NCBI RefSeq assembly: GCF_017308075.1
Contig: NZ_JAFKFX010000024.1
Coordinates: forward strand, 1 to 64,000
Direction of reading: 5' to 3'
Length of the DNA stretch: 64,000 bases
Source of the DNA: Allobosea sp.
GTDB taxonomy: Bacteria; Pseudomonadota; Alphaproteobacteria; Rhizobiales; Beijerinckiaceae
Made by a program: the position numbers and the translations under genes. This document shows, one piece after another, positions 23,058 to 32,101 of the stretch. The notes under the pieces are model-generated. The model did no database searches. It saw nothing but the letters and a program-made list of their open reading frames with translations, and was not told the DNA's origin. Each line of letters opens with the position of its first letter. Positions within the stretch are counted from its first letter, which is position 1.

Positions 23058-24248
23058 TCAACTCGCCGCCCTCAGCCGGGCAAAGCCGGCATCGAGGTCT
23101 TCCTTGAGATCCTCGAGGTCTTCCAGCCCGATATGCAGACGGATCGTCGGGCCGGCGAAGCCTGGCTTGGTCGCCGTGCGATAGGCCGTGCAGTCGAAGG
23201 GCAGGACGAGGCTTTCATAGCCGCCCCAGGACGCGCCCATGCCGAACAGGGAGAGCCCGTCCAGCATCGCGCCGACGGCCTTGGTCGCAACCGGCTTGAG
23301 TTCGATCGCGAACAGCGAGGAGGCGCCGGTGAAATCGCGCTTCCAGATCGCGTGGCCGGGATCGCTCGGCAGGGCCGGGTGCAGCACGCGCGCGACCTCC
23401 GGGCGGGCGGCGAGCCAGTTCGCCATCTCGATTCCGGCCGGCATCTGCTCCTTCAGCCGGATCTGCATGGTGCGGATACCGCGCAGCGTCAGGAAGGCGT
23501 CCTCGGGCGCGATGATCACGCCGAGCGTCTCCCAGGCCTCGCGCAGGCGCTTGTAGAGCGCGGGCGTGCGGGCCGAGACGGTCCCGATCAGCACGTCCGA
23601 ATGGCCGGCATAGTATTTGGTGCCGGCCTGGACCGAGAGGTCGACGCCTAATTTATGCGAGTCGAAGAAGAGCGGCGTCGCCCAGGTGTTGTCCATCAGT
23701 ACCAGCACGTCGCGGGCATGCGCAGCTTCGACGATCGCCGGGATGTCCTGCATCTCGAAGGTCTGCGAACCGGGGGCCTCGGTCCAGACCGCCTTGGTGT
23801 TCGGCTTGAACAGATCGGCGATCCCGGCACCGATGGCCGGATCGTAATAGGTCACCTCGACGCCCATCCGCGACAGCATCTTGTCGCAGAACATTCGCGT
23901 CGGCCGGTAGACGCTGTCCGTCACCAGCAGGTGGTCGCCGGAGGAGAGCACGGCGAGCAGGGGCAGGGTGCAGGCCATCAGGCCGGAGGGGCAGACCACC
24001 GAGCCGGCGCCGCCTTCCATTGTGTTGAGCGCCGCCACCAGCGCATCGATCGTCGGGTTGCCCTGCGTGCCATAGGTGTAGCGCGCCTTGCGGAGGAGAA
24101 AGTCCTCCATGTTCGGGTAGACGACCGTGGAGCCGCGCACGATCGGCGGGTTGACGAAGCCGTAGGAATCCGCCGGATCGCGACCGGCGAGGACGAGGCG
24201 TGTCTTCTCGCGAAGACGCGAGAATTCGGGTGTCGACAGCTTTTTCAT
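23058..24248 (-). CDS. metC: Cystathionine beta-lyase
   Basis: A 396-residue Cys/Met-metabolism PLP enzyme that cleaves cystathionine to homocysteine, pyruvate and ammonia in methionine synthesis. The PLP lysine is in SVQAGTKYYAGHSDVLIG; RYTYGTQGNPTIDALVAAL and CPSGLMACTLPLLAVLSSGD are conserved; the ASWGGYESLVLPF segment favours beta-lyase over gamma-synthase. The ATG at 24248 is chosen over a frame extension upstream that carries no family sequence. It is divergent from the amino-acid transporter genes and stands alone. Confidence 0.9.
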   Translation of the reverse strand: MKKLSTPEFSRLREKTRLVLAGRDPADSYGFVNPPIVRGSTVVYPNMEDFLLRKARYTYGTQGNPTIDALVAALNTMEGGAGSVVCPSGLMACTLPLLAVLSSGDHLLVTDSVYRPTRMFCDKMLSRMGVEVTYYDPAIGAGIADLFKPNTKAVWTEAPGSQTFEMQDIPAIVEAAHARDVLVLMDNTWATPLFFDSHKLGVDLSVQAGTKYYAGHSDVLIGTVSARTPALYKRLREAWETLGVIIAPEDAFLTLRGIRTMQIRLKEQMPAGIEMANWLAARPEVARVLHPALPSDPGHAIWKRDFTGASSLFAIELKPVATKAVGAMLDGLSLFGMGASWGGYESLVLPFDCTAYRTATKPGFAGPTIRLHIGLEDLEDLKEDLDAGFARLRAAS

Positions 24249-24514
24249 GGGATCTAGGCCGGGCCGCGGAGCAGGAATCGGGGGCGGTCGCACTTGACCA
24301 CCCTATGAAACTCGCATGTGATGTTTGAGGTGAAAAGAGGCGGGTGTGCGGGGGAGCCTTTGCTTGACGCTCATGGGTTGCTCTGGCAATCGACCGAGGC
24401 CGGACGCTCCCTAGAATGGTGCATCAAACGGGACATCCAAGTCGCGACGATGCCAGGGAACCGGCATGCTCCCAGCGGCAGCAGCCGACGGGGAAATCAA
24501 TGGGAGAGATGACG

Positions 24515-25540
24515 ATGAAGAAGTTCATGGCAGCCGCGGTCGCCGGGCTGGGACTGGCGCTGGCCGCGACGACGGCACAGGCGCAGGCGCCCCAGACGCT
24601 CGCGCAGGTGAAGAACCGCAACGTCCTGAACTGCGGCTCCAATACCGGCCTTGCCGGTTTCGGTCTGCCGGATGCGCAGGGCAATTGGGTCGGTCTCGAC
24701 GTCGATCTCTGCCGGGCGATCTCGGCCACGATCTTCAACGACCCGACCAAGATCAAGTTCATCCCGCTCTCGGCCAAGGATCGCTTCACTGCGCTCCAGT
24801 CGGGCGAGGTCGATGTTCTCGTCCGCAACTCGACCTGGACGATGTCGCGCGACACCGCGCTCGGCCTGCTCTTCACCGGCGTCAACTATTATGACGGCCA
24901 GGGCTTCATGGTGCGCAAGAAGCTCGGCGTGACTTCGGCGCTGCAGCTCTCCGGCGCCTCGGTCTGCACCCAGCAGGGCACCACGACCGAGCTCAACCTC
25001 GCCGACTTCTTCCGCGCCAACAATCTGAAATACGAGGTCGTCGCGTTCGCCACCTCCGACGAGACGGTCAAGGCCTATGATTCCGGGCGCTGCGACGCCT
25101 TCACCACCGACGCCTCCGGCCTCTATGCCGAGCGCCTGAAGCTGACCGCGCCGGACGACCATATGGTCCTGCCCGAGATCATCTCCAAGGAGCCCCTCGG
25201 ACCGGCGACGCGCAACAACGACGCGCAGTGGTTCAACCTGGTGAAGTGGGTGCACTTCGCCATGGTCAATGCCGAGGAACTCGGTGTGACCAAGGCCAAT
25301 GTCGACGAGATGCTGAAGTCGCCGAATCCGGAGATCAAGCGCCTGCTCGGGACCGAAGGCAAGTTCGGCGAGGCCATCGGCCTGACGCCCGACTGGGCCT
25401 ACCGGATCATCAAGCATGTCGGCAATTACGGCGAGAGCTTCGAGAAAAACGTCGGTCAGGGTTCGCTGCTGAAGATCGCCCGCGGTCAGAACGCGCTCTG
25501 GACCAAGGGCGGCCTGCAATACGCCCCGCCGGTGCGCTGA
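24515..25540 (+). CDS. aapJ: General L-amino-acid ABC transporter substrate-binding protein AapJ, copy 1
   Basis: A 341-residue periplasmic binding protein (family 3 type). A signal peptide ends near residue 24 (TTAQAQAP). Conserved segments are LNCGSNTGLAGFGLPD, WVGLDVDLCRAI and CTQQGTTTELNLADFF. The ATG at 24515 is chosen because GGGAGAG lies at the right distance; two nearer upstream ATGs overlap that site. This is the first of three tandem paralogues ahead of the permease genes. A strong hairpin with a short T-run directly follows, which would let this copy be expressed above the rest. Confidence 0.92.
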   Translation: MKKFMAAAVAGLGLALAATTAQAQAPQTLAQVKNRNVLNCGSNTGLAGFGLPDAQGNWVGLDVDLCRAISATIFNDPTKIKFIPLSAKDRFTALQSGEVDVLVRNSTWTMSRDTALGLLFTGVNYYDGQGFMVRKKLGVTSALQLSGASVCTQQGTTTELNLADFFRANNLKYEVVAFATSDETVKAYDSGRCDAFTTDASGLYAERLKLTAPDDHMVLPEIISKEPLGPATRNNDAQWFNLVKWVHFAMVNAEELGVTKANVDEMLKSPNPEIKRLLGTEGKFGEAIGLTPDWAYRIIKHVGNYGESFEKNVGQGSLLKIARGQNALWTKGGLQYAPPVR

Positions 25541-25547
25541 GTTGACG

Positions 25548-25577
25548 GGGGCGGCCGCTTCGCGCGGCCGCCCCTTT
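25548..25577 (+). terminator. Hairpin terminator or attenuator after aapJ copy 1
   Basis: An 11-base perfect stem (25548-25558 with 25564-25574, loop TTCGC) is followed by TTT. It begins eight bases after the stop codon. Because related genes continue downstream on the same strand it may be a partial terminator or an mRNA-stabilising 3' hairpin, as is common behind binding-protein genes. Confidence 0.75.
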
Positions 25578-25646
25578 CGTGTTTCCGGGAAGACTTGAAG
25601 AGGCTGGTTTGCACGGGGCGGGTGGGCCTCGGATTCGCCAGCCGGC

Positions 25647-25687
25647 AGAGAACGGGCCGAACCCGTTCCGCCTGACAGGGGAAAAGC
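25647..25687 (+). promoter_or_regulatory. Leader hairpin before aapJ copy 2
   Basis: AACGGG (25651-25656) and CCCGTT (25662-25667) form a small hairpin, followed by TTCCGCC and AGGGGAAAAGC, the ribosome site. Almost the same leader recurs before copy 3 (26837-26880), so the duplicated unit includes the untranslated leader. No known riboswitch class is recognised. Confidence 0.5.
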
Positions 25688-26707
25688 ATGTTGAAATTCA
25701 TCAGCGCGGCGTTGCTGGTCGCCGCGAGCGTATTCGGCTCCGCGAATGCGCAGGCGCCCCGGACCCTCGATCAGGTCAAGAGCCGCGGCGCCCTGAACTG
25801 CGGTGCAAATCCCGGCCTGATCGGCTTCGGCGCGCCCGACGCGCAGGGCAACTGGGCTGGGCTCGATGTCGAATACTGCCGCGCCATCGCCGCGGCCATC
25901 TTCGGCGACGCCTCCAAGGTCAAGTTCATCCCGCTCTCGGCCAATGACCGCTTCAAGGCACTTCTGGCCGGCGAGGTCGATGTGCTGATCCGCAATTCGA
26001 CCTGGACGATCTCGAACGACACGCCCCCCGGTCTACTCTTCGTCGGTGTCAATTACTATGATGGCCAGGCGATCATGGTGCGCCGCAAGCTCGGTGCGAC
26101 CTCGGTGATGCAGCTGTCAGGCGCGTCGATCTGCGCGCAGCGCGGCACTACGACCGAACTCAATCTCGCCGACTACTTTCGCGTCAACAAGCTGAAGTAC
26201 AAGCTCGTTTCCTTCGATACCGGCGCCGAGACGATCAAGGCCTACGATGCCGGCCGCTGCGACGCCTTCACCACGGACGCATCGTCGCTCTATGCCGAGC
26301 GCCTGAAGCTGTCGGCGCCGGATGATCACATGGTGCTGCTCGAGATCATCTCGAAGGAGCCTCTCGGTCCTTTGACGCGCGACAATGACTCGCAATGGTT
26401 CAAGCTGGTGCGCTGGGTCCACTTCGCCATGCTGAACGCCGAGGAGCTCGGCGTTACCAAAGCCAATGTCGACCAGATGCTGAAATCGGAGAATCCGGAG
26501 ATCCGGCGTCTCCTGGGGATCGACGGGGCGTTCGGGGAGGGGCTCGGCTTGACCAAGGATTGGGCCTACCGGATCATCAAGCAGGTCGGCAATTACGGCG
26601 AGAGCTTCGAACGCACGGTCGGCAACCGCTCGGTCCTGAAGATGATGCGCGGCCAGAACGCGCTCTGGACCAATGGCGGTCTGCAATACGCGCCGCCGAT
26701 CCGGTAA
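25688..26707 (+). CDS. General L-amino-acid ABC transporter substrate-binding protein, AapJ copy 2
   Basis: A 339-residue paralogue of the flanking AapJ proteins with a shorter signal peptide (about 1-21, ending ANAQAP). It keeps the fold signatures LNCGANPGLIGFGAPD and TTTELNLADYF but is the most divergent of the three: CAQRG replaces CTQQG, FDTGAETIKAYD replaces the ATSDETVKAYD stretch, and LLEIISKEPLGP replaces LPEIISKEPLGP. This suggests a changed ligand preference. It shares its leader hairpin with copy 3. The AGGGGAAAAG ribosome site supports the chosen ATG. Confidence 0.9.
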   Translation: MLKFISAALLVAASVFGSANAQAPRTLDQVKSRGALNCGANPGLIGFGAPDAQGNWAGLDVEYCRAIAAAIFGDASKVKFIPLSANDRFKALLAGEVDVLIRNSTWTISNDTPPGLLFVGVNYYDGQAIMVRRKLGATSVMQLSGASICAQRGTTTELNLADYFRVNKLKYKLVSFDTGAETIKAYDAGRCDAFTTDASSLYAERLKLSAPDDHMVLLEIISKEPLGPLTRDNDSQWFKLVRWVHFAMLNAEELGVTKANVDQMLKSENPEIRRLLGIDGAFGEGLGLTKDWAYRIIKQVGNYGESFERTVGNRSVLKMMRGQNALWTNGGLQYAPPIR

Positions 26708-26836
26708 ACCAGGGCCGTTGCGGGCAGGTCGAGCCGCTCGTCCCGACGTCTCTTCTTACGGCTACGACGAAATTCTTGTTGCTATGACGAAAGGAGACAG
26801 GCGGACCGGAGGCTGGTCCGGGACTTGCTAGCTAAC

Positions 26837-26880
26837 CGAGAACGGGCAGGAACCCGTTCCGCCAAACAGGGGAAAGCAAG
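26837..26880 (+). promoter_or_regulatory. Leader hairpin before aapJ copy 3
   Basis: AACGGG (26841-26846) pairs with CCCGTT (26853-26858), then TTCCGCC and CAGGGGAAAGCAAG lead into the ATG. The stretch matches the leader of copy 2 nearly base for base, indicating recent duplication or selection on the leader structure. Confidence 0.5.
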
Positions 26881-27906
26881 ATGAAGAAATTTATGGGCGC
26901 GGCGTTGATCGCCGCCGCCGGCGTGATCGGAGTCTCCGCTGCACAGGCGCAGGGCGGCGGCCTGCTCGCGCAGGTCAAGAGCAAGGGCGTGCTGACCTGC
27001 GGTGTCGGCCCCGGGCTTGCCGGCTTCGGAATGCCAGACGCACAGGGCAATTGGAGCGGCCTCGATGTCGATCTCTGCCGCGCCATCGCGGCGGCGATCT
27101 TCAACGATCCCGCCAAGGTCAAGTTCATCCCGCTCTCGTCGAAGGATCGCTTCACGGCGCTGCAATCGGGCGAGGTCGACCTGCTCTCGCGCAACACCAC
27201 CTGGACGATGTCGCGCGACACCTCGCTCGGCCTGAACTTCGCGGGCGTCAACTATTATGACGGCCAGGGCTTCATGGTGCGCAAGAAGCTGGGCGTCGAC
27301 TCGGCGATGAAGCTCGAGGGCGCCTCGGTCTGTACCCAGCAGGGCACCACGACCGAGCTCAACCTCGCCGACTTCTTCCGCACCAACAAGATGAAATACG
27401 AGGTCGTCGCCTTCGCCAGCAATGACGAGACCGTCAAGGCCTACGAGTCCGGCCGCTGCGACGCCTTCACCACCGATGCCTCCGGCCTCTATGCCGAGCG
27501 GCTGAAGCTCAGCACCCCCACCGATCACATCGTGCTGCCGGAGATCATCTCCAAGGAGCCGCTCGGCCCCGTGGTGCGCCATGGCGACGATCTCTGGCTC
27601 GATGTCGTCAAATGGACGCACAATGCCATGCTGAATGCCGAGGAGCTCGGCATCACCAAGGCCAATGTCGACGAGATGCTTAAATCGGAGAATCCCGAGA
27701 TCAAGCGCCTGGTCGGCACCGAGGGCAAGTTCGGCGAGGCGATCGGCCTGACCAATGACTGGGCCTACCGGATCGTCAAGCATATCGGCAATTACGGCGA
27801 GAGCTTCGAGCGCAATGTCGGGATGGGCTCGCTCCTGAAGATCGCGCGCGGCCAGAACGCGCTCTGGACCAAGGGAGGTCTGCAATACGCGCCGCCGATC
27901 CGGTGA
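26881..27906 (+). CDS. aapJ: General L-amino-acid ABC transporter substrate-binding protein, AapJ copy 3
   Basis: A 341-residue paralogue closer to copy 1 than to copy 2: MVRKKLGV, CTQQGTTTELNLADFF and MKYEVVAFASNDETVKAYESGRC track copy 1. A signal peptide covers about 1-23 (SAAQAQGG). Being nearest to the permease genes it is the positional counterpart of the single aapJ in other rhizobia. The 146-base gap to aapQ contains an 8-base inverted repeat (27919-27926 with 27939-27946) without a T-run, which may be a stability hairpin. Confidence 0.92.
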   Translation: MKKFMGAALIAAAGVIGVSAAQAQGGGLLAQVKSKGVLTCGVGPGLAGFGMPDAQGNWSGLDVDLCRAIAAAIFNDPAKVKFIPLSSKDRFTALQSGEVDLLSRNTTWTMSRDTSLGLNFAGVNYYDGQGFMVRKKLGVDSAMKLEGASVCTQQGTTTELNLADFFRTNKMKYEVVAFASNDETVKAYESGRCDAFTTDASGLYAERLKLSTPTDHIVLPEIISKEPLGPVVRHGDDLWLDVVKWTHNAMLNAEELGITKANVDEMLKSENPEIKRLVGTEGKFGEAIGLTNDWAYRIVKHIGNYGESFERNVGMGSLLKIARGQNALWTKGGLQYAPPIR

Positions 27907-28052
27907 GCTGACATTCAGCGGCGCGCCGCCCTCGGGTCGCGCGCCGTCCACCTTGTCTCCATTCGGGTGAGCCGGATAAAAATGGCCGCGATCGGTTCCT
28001 TCAGGGATCGCTTCCGGACCTCGGCCGCCAGACCAAAAAAAGGGCGTCAGAC

Positions 28053-29246
28053 GTGTCCACGACTTCAACGGAACCGGTTCGACCGGGCAGAGCATCGCTC
28101 CTCTACGATCCCAGGATCAGAGGCTATATCTATCAGCTGGCCTTGCTCGCCATCGTCGGTTTCCTGATCTATTCGGCCGCGTCCAACGCCATCGAGAACC
28201 TGCGCGCGCAGAAGATCGCTTCGGGTTTCGGCTTCTGGCACAACGCCTCGGGCTTCGACGTCAACCAGAAGCTGATCCCCTATGACGCCTCGACCGGCAC
28301 CTATGGCAGGGCCTTCTATGTCGGCCTGCTCAACACGCTGCTCGTCGCCGCGATCGGCATCGTGCTCTCGACCTTCCTCGGCTTCTTCGTCGGCGTCGCC
28401 CGGCTTTCGAGCAACTGGGTCGTGGCGAAGATCGCGATGGTCTATGTCGAGATCATCCGCAATCTGCCGCTGCTGCTGCAATTGTTCTTCTGGTACAATG
28501 CGGTTCTGAAGCCGCTGCCCAATCCGCGCCAGTCGATCCAGCTGCCGGCCGGGGCGCTGCTCAACAATCGCGGGCTCTACATTCCCGACCCGCATCTCGG
28601 CCCCGGCGGCAGCCTGATCATCTGGGCCTTCCTGATCGGCATCGCCGCGACGCTGGTCTTCCGTCACTGGGCCCGCAAGCAGCAGGCCGCGACCGGCAAG
28701 CAGTATCCGATCGGGCTCGTCGCGCTCGGCCTGGTCGTGCTCCTGCCGCTGGCGGTCTATTTCGCCACGGGACGCCCGGTTTCCTTCGTCTATCCGGAGC
28801 TCGCCGGCTTCAACCTGCGCGGCGGCATCCAGATTTTCCCCGAATTCGTCGCGCTGCTGCTGGGCCTCACCACCTATACCGCGGGCTTCATCGCCGAGGT
28901 GGTGCGTGCCGGAATCCTCGCCGTGTCCAAGGGCCAGACCGAAGCCGCCAATGCGCTCGGGCTGAGGGCCGGGCCGACGCTCAAGCTGGTGGTGATCCCG
29001 CAGGCCATGCGGGTGATCATCCCGCCGCTGACCTCGAACTATCTCAACCTGACCAAGAACTCTTCGCTTGCCGTGGCGATCGGCTATCCCGATCTCGTCC
29101 AGGTCTTCACCGGCACGGTGCTCAACCAGACCGGCCAGGCGGTCGAGGTCGTCGCCATCACCATGGCGGTCTACCTGACGATCTCGCTGGTGACGTCGCT
29201 GTTCATGAACATCTACAACCGGCGCATGGCGCTGGTCGAACGGTGA
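28053..29246 (+). CDS. aapQ: General L-amino-acid ABC transporter permease AapQ
   Basis: A 397-residue inner-membrane permease of the HisM/GlnP class with a GTG start at 28053. Hydrophobic segments span about 25-45, 90-120, 190-210, 225-245, 265-290 and 355-390. The early NTLLVAAIGIVLSTFLGFFVGVARLS and the EAA-loop-like AANALGLRAGPTLKLVVIPQAMR with its following IIPPLTSNYLNLTKNSSLA are characteristic. The long insert before the last helices is typical of AapQ and BztB proteins. It pairs with AapM, 11 bases downstream, and AapP. Confidence 0.92.
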   Translation: MSTTSTEPVRPGRASLLYDPRIRGYIYQLALLAIVGFLIYSAASNAIENLRAQKIASGFGFWHNASGFDVNQKLIPYDASTGTYGRAFYVGLLNTLLVAAIGIVLSTFLGFFVGVARLSSNWVVAKIAMVYVEIIRNLPLLLQLFFWYNAVLKPLPNPRQSIQLPAGALLNNRGLYIPDPHLGPGGSLIIWAFLIGIAATLVFRHWARKQQAATGKQYPIGLVALGLVVLLPLAVYFATGRPVSFVYPELAGFNLRGGIQIFPEFVALLLGLTTYTAGFIAEVVRAGILAVSKGQTEAANALGLRAGPTLKLVVIPQAMRVIIPPLTSNYLNLTKNSSLAVAIGYPDLVQVFTGTVLNQTGQAVEVVAITMAVYLTISLVTSLFMNIYNRRMALVER

Positions 29247-29256
29247 GGGCGCTGCG

Positions 29257-30636
29257 ATGACCGATGCAACCACCGAAATGGCGCCCTACGCCTTCGTCCG
29301 CAAGGAAACCCTCGAGCAGCAGGCGGCGCCGCTTTCCGTCGCCGGCCCGCTGGCCTGGGTCCGCAACAACCTGTTCTCGGGGCCGCTCAACACGTTGCTG
29401 ACGCTGCTCTGCGTCTACATCGTCGCGACGAGTCTGCCCGAGCTCATCCGCTTCTATTTCATCGATGCCGTCTGGACCGGTGCGAATCGCGATGCCTGCC
29501 TCGCCGACAAGGTCGGCCGGCCGGTCGGCGCCTGCTGGGCCTATGTCGCCGACCGCCTGCAATACTTCATCTATGGTTCCTATCCGATCAGCGAGCGCTG
29601 GCGGGTGAACATCGTCTTCGCGATGTTCGCGCTCGGTGTCGTCTGGATGCTCTGGACCCAGGCGCCGAAGAAGAAGCTCGGCTTCTTCTACTTCTTCGTG
29701 CTGATGCCGATCTCGGCCTATGTGCTGCTGCTCGGCGGGGCCGGCGCGGAGCGCCTGGTGCGCAACGGCATGGTCCTGTCGCTCGCGCTGGCGGCGATCT
29801 ATGTCGTGCTCTCCTTCGTGCCGCAACTGGTTGGCTTCTATCTCGGCTCGGCCAATCTCGCCGTGGTCCAGGAGGCTTCGCCGCTGAAGCGTTTCTCCGG
29901 CCCCAAGCAGCTCATCCTGTTCGCGCTCGTCGTCTTCGGCGCGCTCGGCGTGCTGGCGAGCTCGATCGGCCTGCCGCGCGTCGACACCGGGCTCTGGGGC
30001 GGCATGACCGTGACCTTCCTGATCGCGGCGGTCGGCATCGTCTTCTCGCTGCCCTTCGGCATCTTGCTCGCCCTCGGGCGGCGCTCGAAGCTGCCGATCA
30101 TCCAGCTCATCTCGGTGATCTTCATCGAGTTCGTGCGCGGCGTGCCGCTGATCACGGTGCTGTTCATGGCCAACACCATGCTGCCGCTGTTCGTGCCGCA
30201 GGAATATTCGCCGGACCGCCTGCTGCGGCCGCTGATCGGCGTCGCCATGTTCGCCGCCGCCTATATGGCGGAGGTTATCCGCGGTGGCCTGCAGGCGATG
30301 CCCAAGGGCCAGTATGAAGGGGCGATGTCGCTCGGGCTCGGCTATTGGAGCATGATGCGGCTGATCATCCTGCCGCAGGCGCTGCGCATCGTGATCCCCG
30401 GCATCGTCAACACCTTCATCGGGTTGTTCAAGGATACGACGCTGGTCACCATCGTCGGCATTTTCGACTTCCTGCGGACCATCGAGGCGACCCTGGTCGA
30501 TCCGACCTGGGCGACGCCGACCACCCGCGCGACCGGCTATGCCTTCGCCGCGGTCTTTTATTTCCTGTGTTGTTGGGGCATGTCTCGCTATTCGATCTCG
30601 GTCGAGAAGCGGCTCGCCGCCGGCCAGAAGCGTTGA
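29257..30636 (+). CDS. aapM: General L-amino-acid ABC transporter permease AapM
   Basis: A 459-residue partner permease. The N-terminal third has extra helices and a loop with cysteines ([22 protein letters not shown]), a known trait of AapM/BztC. The C-terminal part carries the permease core: [42 protein letters not shown] and the EAA loop [28 protein letters not shown]. It forms the translocation pore with AapQ and is energised by AapP. Only 14 bases separate it from aapP. Confidence 0.93.
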   Translation: MTDATTEMAPYAFVRKETLEQQAAPLSVAGPLAWVRNNLFSGPLNTLLTLLCVYIVATSLPELIRFYFIDAVWTGANRDACLADKVGRPVGACWAYVADRLQYFIYGSYPISERWRVNIVFAMFALGVVWMLWTQAPKKKLGFFYFFVLMPISAYVLLLGGAGAERLVRNGMVLSLALAAIYVVLSFVPQLVGFYLGSANLAVVQEASPLKRFSGPKQLILFALVVFGALGVLASSIGLPRVDTGLWGGMTVTFLIAAVGIVFSLPFGILLALGRRSKLPIIQLISVIFIEFVRGVPLITVLFMANTMLPLFVPQEYSPDRLLRPLIGVAMFAAAYMAEVIRGGLQAMPKGQYEGAMSLGLGYWSMMRLIILPQALRIVIPGIVNTFIGLFKDTTLVTIVGIFDFLRTIEATLVDPTWATPTTRATGYAFAAVFYFLCCWGMSRYSISVEKRLAAGQKR

Positions 30637-30650
30637 GGAGAACTGGGAAC

Positions 30651-31451
30651 ATGGCCATGGCAGAGACCAAGACGAGCGCCGCGCGCCCCGCCGCCCTGAA
30701 GCAGACCTCGCTGAACACGGCGACGGCGGTCGAGATGATCGGCGTCAACAAGTGGTATGGCGAGTTTCATGTCCTGCGCGACATCAACCTCAAGGTCGGC
30801 CGCGGCGAGAAGCTGGTGATCTGCGGCCCGTCCGGCTCGGGCAAGTCGACGATGATCCGCTGCATCAACCGGCTGGAAGAGCACCAGAAGGGGCAGATCA
30901 TCGTCGACGGCACGGAACTCACCAACGATCTCAAGAAGATCGACGAGATCCGCCGCGATGTCGGCATGGTTTTCCAGCACTTCAACCTGTTCCCGCATCT
31001 GACGATCCTGGAGAATCTGACGCTGGCGCCGATCTGGGTGCGCAAAATGCCGAAGAAGGATGCCGAGGAGATCGCGATGCACTATCTCACCCGCGTCAAG
31101 ATCCCCGAGCAGGCGGCCAAATACCCCGGCCAGCTCTCGGGCGGCCAGCAGCAGCGCGTCGCGATCGCCCGCTCGCTCTGCATGAGCCCGAAGATCATGC
31201 TGTTCGACGAGCCGACCTCGGCGCTCGACCCGGAAATGGTCAAGGAAGTGCTCGACACCATGGTCTCGCTGGCGGACGAGGGCATGACCATGCTCTGCGT
31301 CACCCACGAAATGGGCTTCGCCCGCCAGGTCGCCGACCGTGTCATCTTCATGGACGCCGGCCAGATCGTCGAGATGAACGAGCCCAACGAGTTCTTCAAG
31401 AACCCGCAGCACGAGCGCACCAAGCTCTTCCTCAGCCAGATCCTGCACTGA
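30651..31451 (+). CDS. aapP: General L-amino-acid ABC transporter ATP-binding protein AapP
   Basis: A 266-residue ATPase with Walker [14 protein letters not shown] (about 59-71), the ABC signature [15 protein letters not shown] (about 162-176), Walker [15 protein letters not shown] (about 182-195) and the H-loop [11 protein letters not shown]. The chosen ATG at 30651 is preceded by GGAGAACTGGG. It energises amino-acid uptake by AapQM with any of the three AapJ proteins. A clear terminator closes the operon. Confidence 0.94.
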   Translation: MAMAETKTSAARPAALKQTSLNTATAVEMIGVNKWYGEFHVLRDINLKVGRGEKLVICGPSGSGKSTMIRCINRLEEHQKGQIIVDGTELTNDLKKIDEIRRDVGMVFQHFNLFPHLTILENLTLAPIWVRKMPKKDAEEIAMHYLTRVKIPEQAAKYPGQLSGGQQQRVAIARSLCMSPKIMLFDEPTSALDPEMVKEVLDTMVSLADEGMTMLCVTHEMGFARQVADRVIFMDAGQIVEMNEPNEFFKNPQHERTKLFLSQILH

Positions 31452-31485
31452 CCGCAGGTATCTGCTCTTCAGACAGGTTTTCCGG

Positions 31486-31515
31486 AACGGCGTCCGCTCA
31501 GGCGGGCGCCGTTTT
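31486..31515 (+). terminator. Rho-independent terminator of the aap operon
   Basis: A 12-base stem with one G-T pair (31486-31497 with 31502-31513, loop TCAG) is followed by TTTT. It lies about 35 bases after the aapP stop. Confidence 0.85.
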
Positions 31516-31635
31516 GGCTATGGCGGGATCTCGGACAAGGCCTCGACCCGCGTTCACGATTGGTTCAAAAAACTTGCCCATGGTCGCGCCAAGTTTGCGG
31601 CAGTGTCCCCGCTGCCGCCGTATTGGAGAACGACC

Positions 31636-31968
31636 ATGAAGCGTATCATCCCCGCCCTCGTCGCGGTCCTGCTCGCCGGGGCCGGCGCTTCTGCCCAGAG
31701 CCTGAACATCGGGCCGGGCGGCATCACGGTCGACCCGCGCACGCCGCGCGAACGCGCGATCGATCGCGAAATTCGCCGCGAGGAGAGGGAGCGCGAGATC
31801 CGTCGCGAAGAGCGCGCTCGGGAGCGCGACGCCTATGAGCGTCGTCGTGAATGGGAACGCCGCCGCGACTGGCGTGAAGGCCGCCGTGGCGAGCGCTGCC
31901 GCACCATCACCACTGTCGAGGAGACCCGCCGCGGGCCTGTTCGGCGCACGACCCGCATCTGCGATTGA
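31636..31968 (+). CDS. Exported Arg/Glu-rich protein, paralogue A
   Basis: A 110-residue protein with a signal peptide (about 1-20, ending GASAQS). The mature part begins LNIGPGGITVDPRTPRERAI and continues with a long run of alternating basic and acidic residues (EIRREER-type repeats, about 42-80), predicted to form a single stable charged helix. A C-terminal segment with two cysteines (CRTITTVEETRRGPVRRT, then ICD) could close a disulfide. A second copy follows at 32102. No function is known to me; export is inferred from the signal peptide. The ATG at 31636 gives the signal peptide and lies after GGAGAAC. Confidence 0.75.
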   Translation: MKRIIPALVAVLLAGAGASAQSLNIGPGGITVDPRTPRERAIDREIRREEREREIRREERARERDAYERRREWERRRDWREGRRGERCRTITTVEETRRGPVRRTTRICD

Positions 31969-31991
31969 GCAGGCCCTTCCGGGCGCTATCG

Positions 31992-32020
31992 GGTCGGCGC
32001 GGATCGCGCCGGCCTTTTTT
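31992..32020 (+). terminator. Rho-independent terminator after paralogue A
   Basis: A 10-base stem with one G-T pair (31992-32001 with 32005-32014) and a run of six T residues (32015-32020). It separates the two Arg/Glu-rich genes into distinct transcription units. Confidence 0.88.
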
Positions 32021-32101
32021 GTTTCGCGTCCTACTCAAGGCCAATCCGGAACTTTCTGGTGATTTTCCGGTTGTTCGCCACAGAAGCAGAGGAAAAACGC
32101 G

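Noticed and set aside
27919-27946. Terminator after aapJ copy 3
   Set aside because: The inverted repeat has a 12-base loop and no T-run, so it is more likely an mRNA-stability hairpin inside the operon than a terminator.
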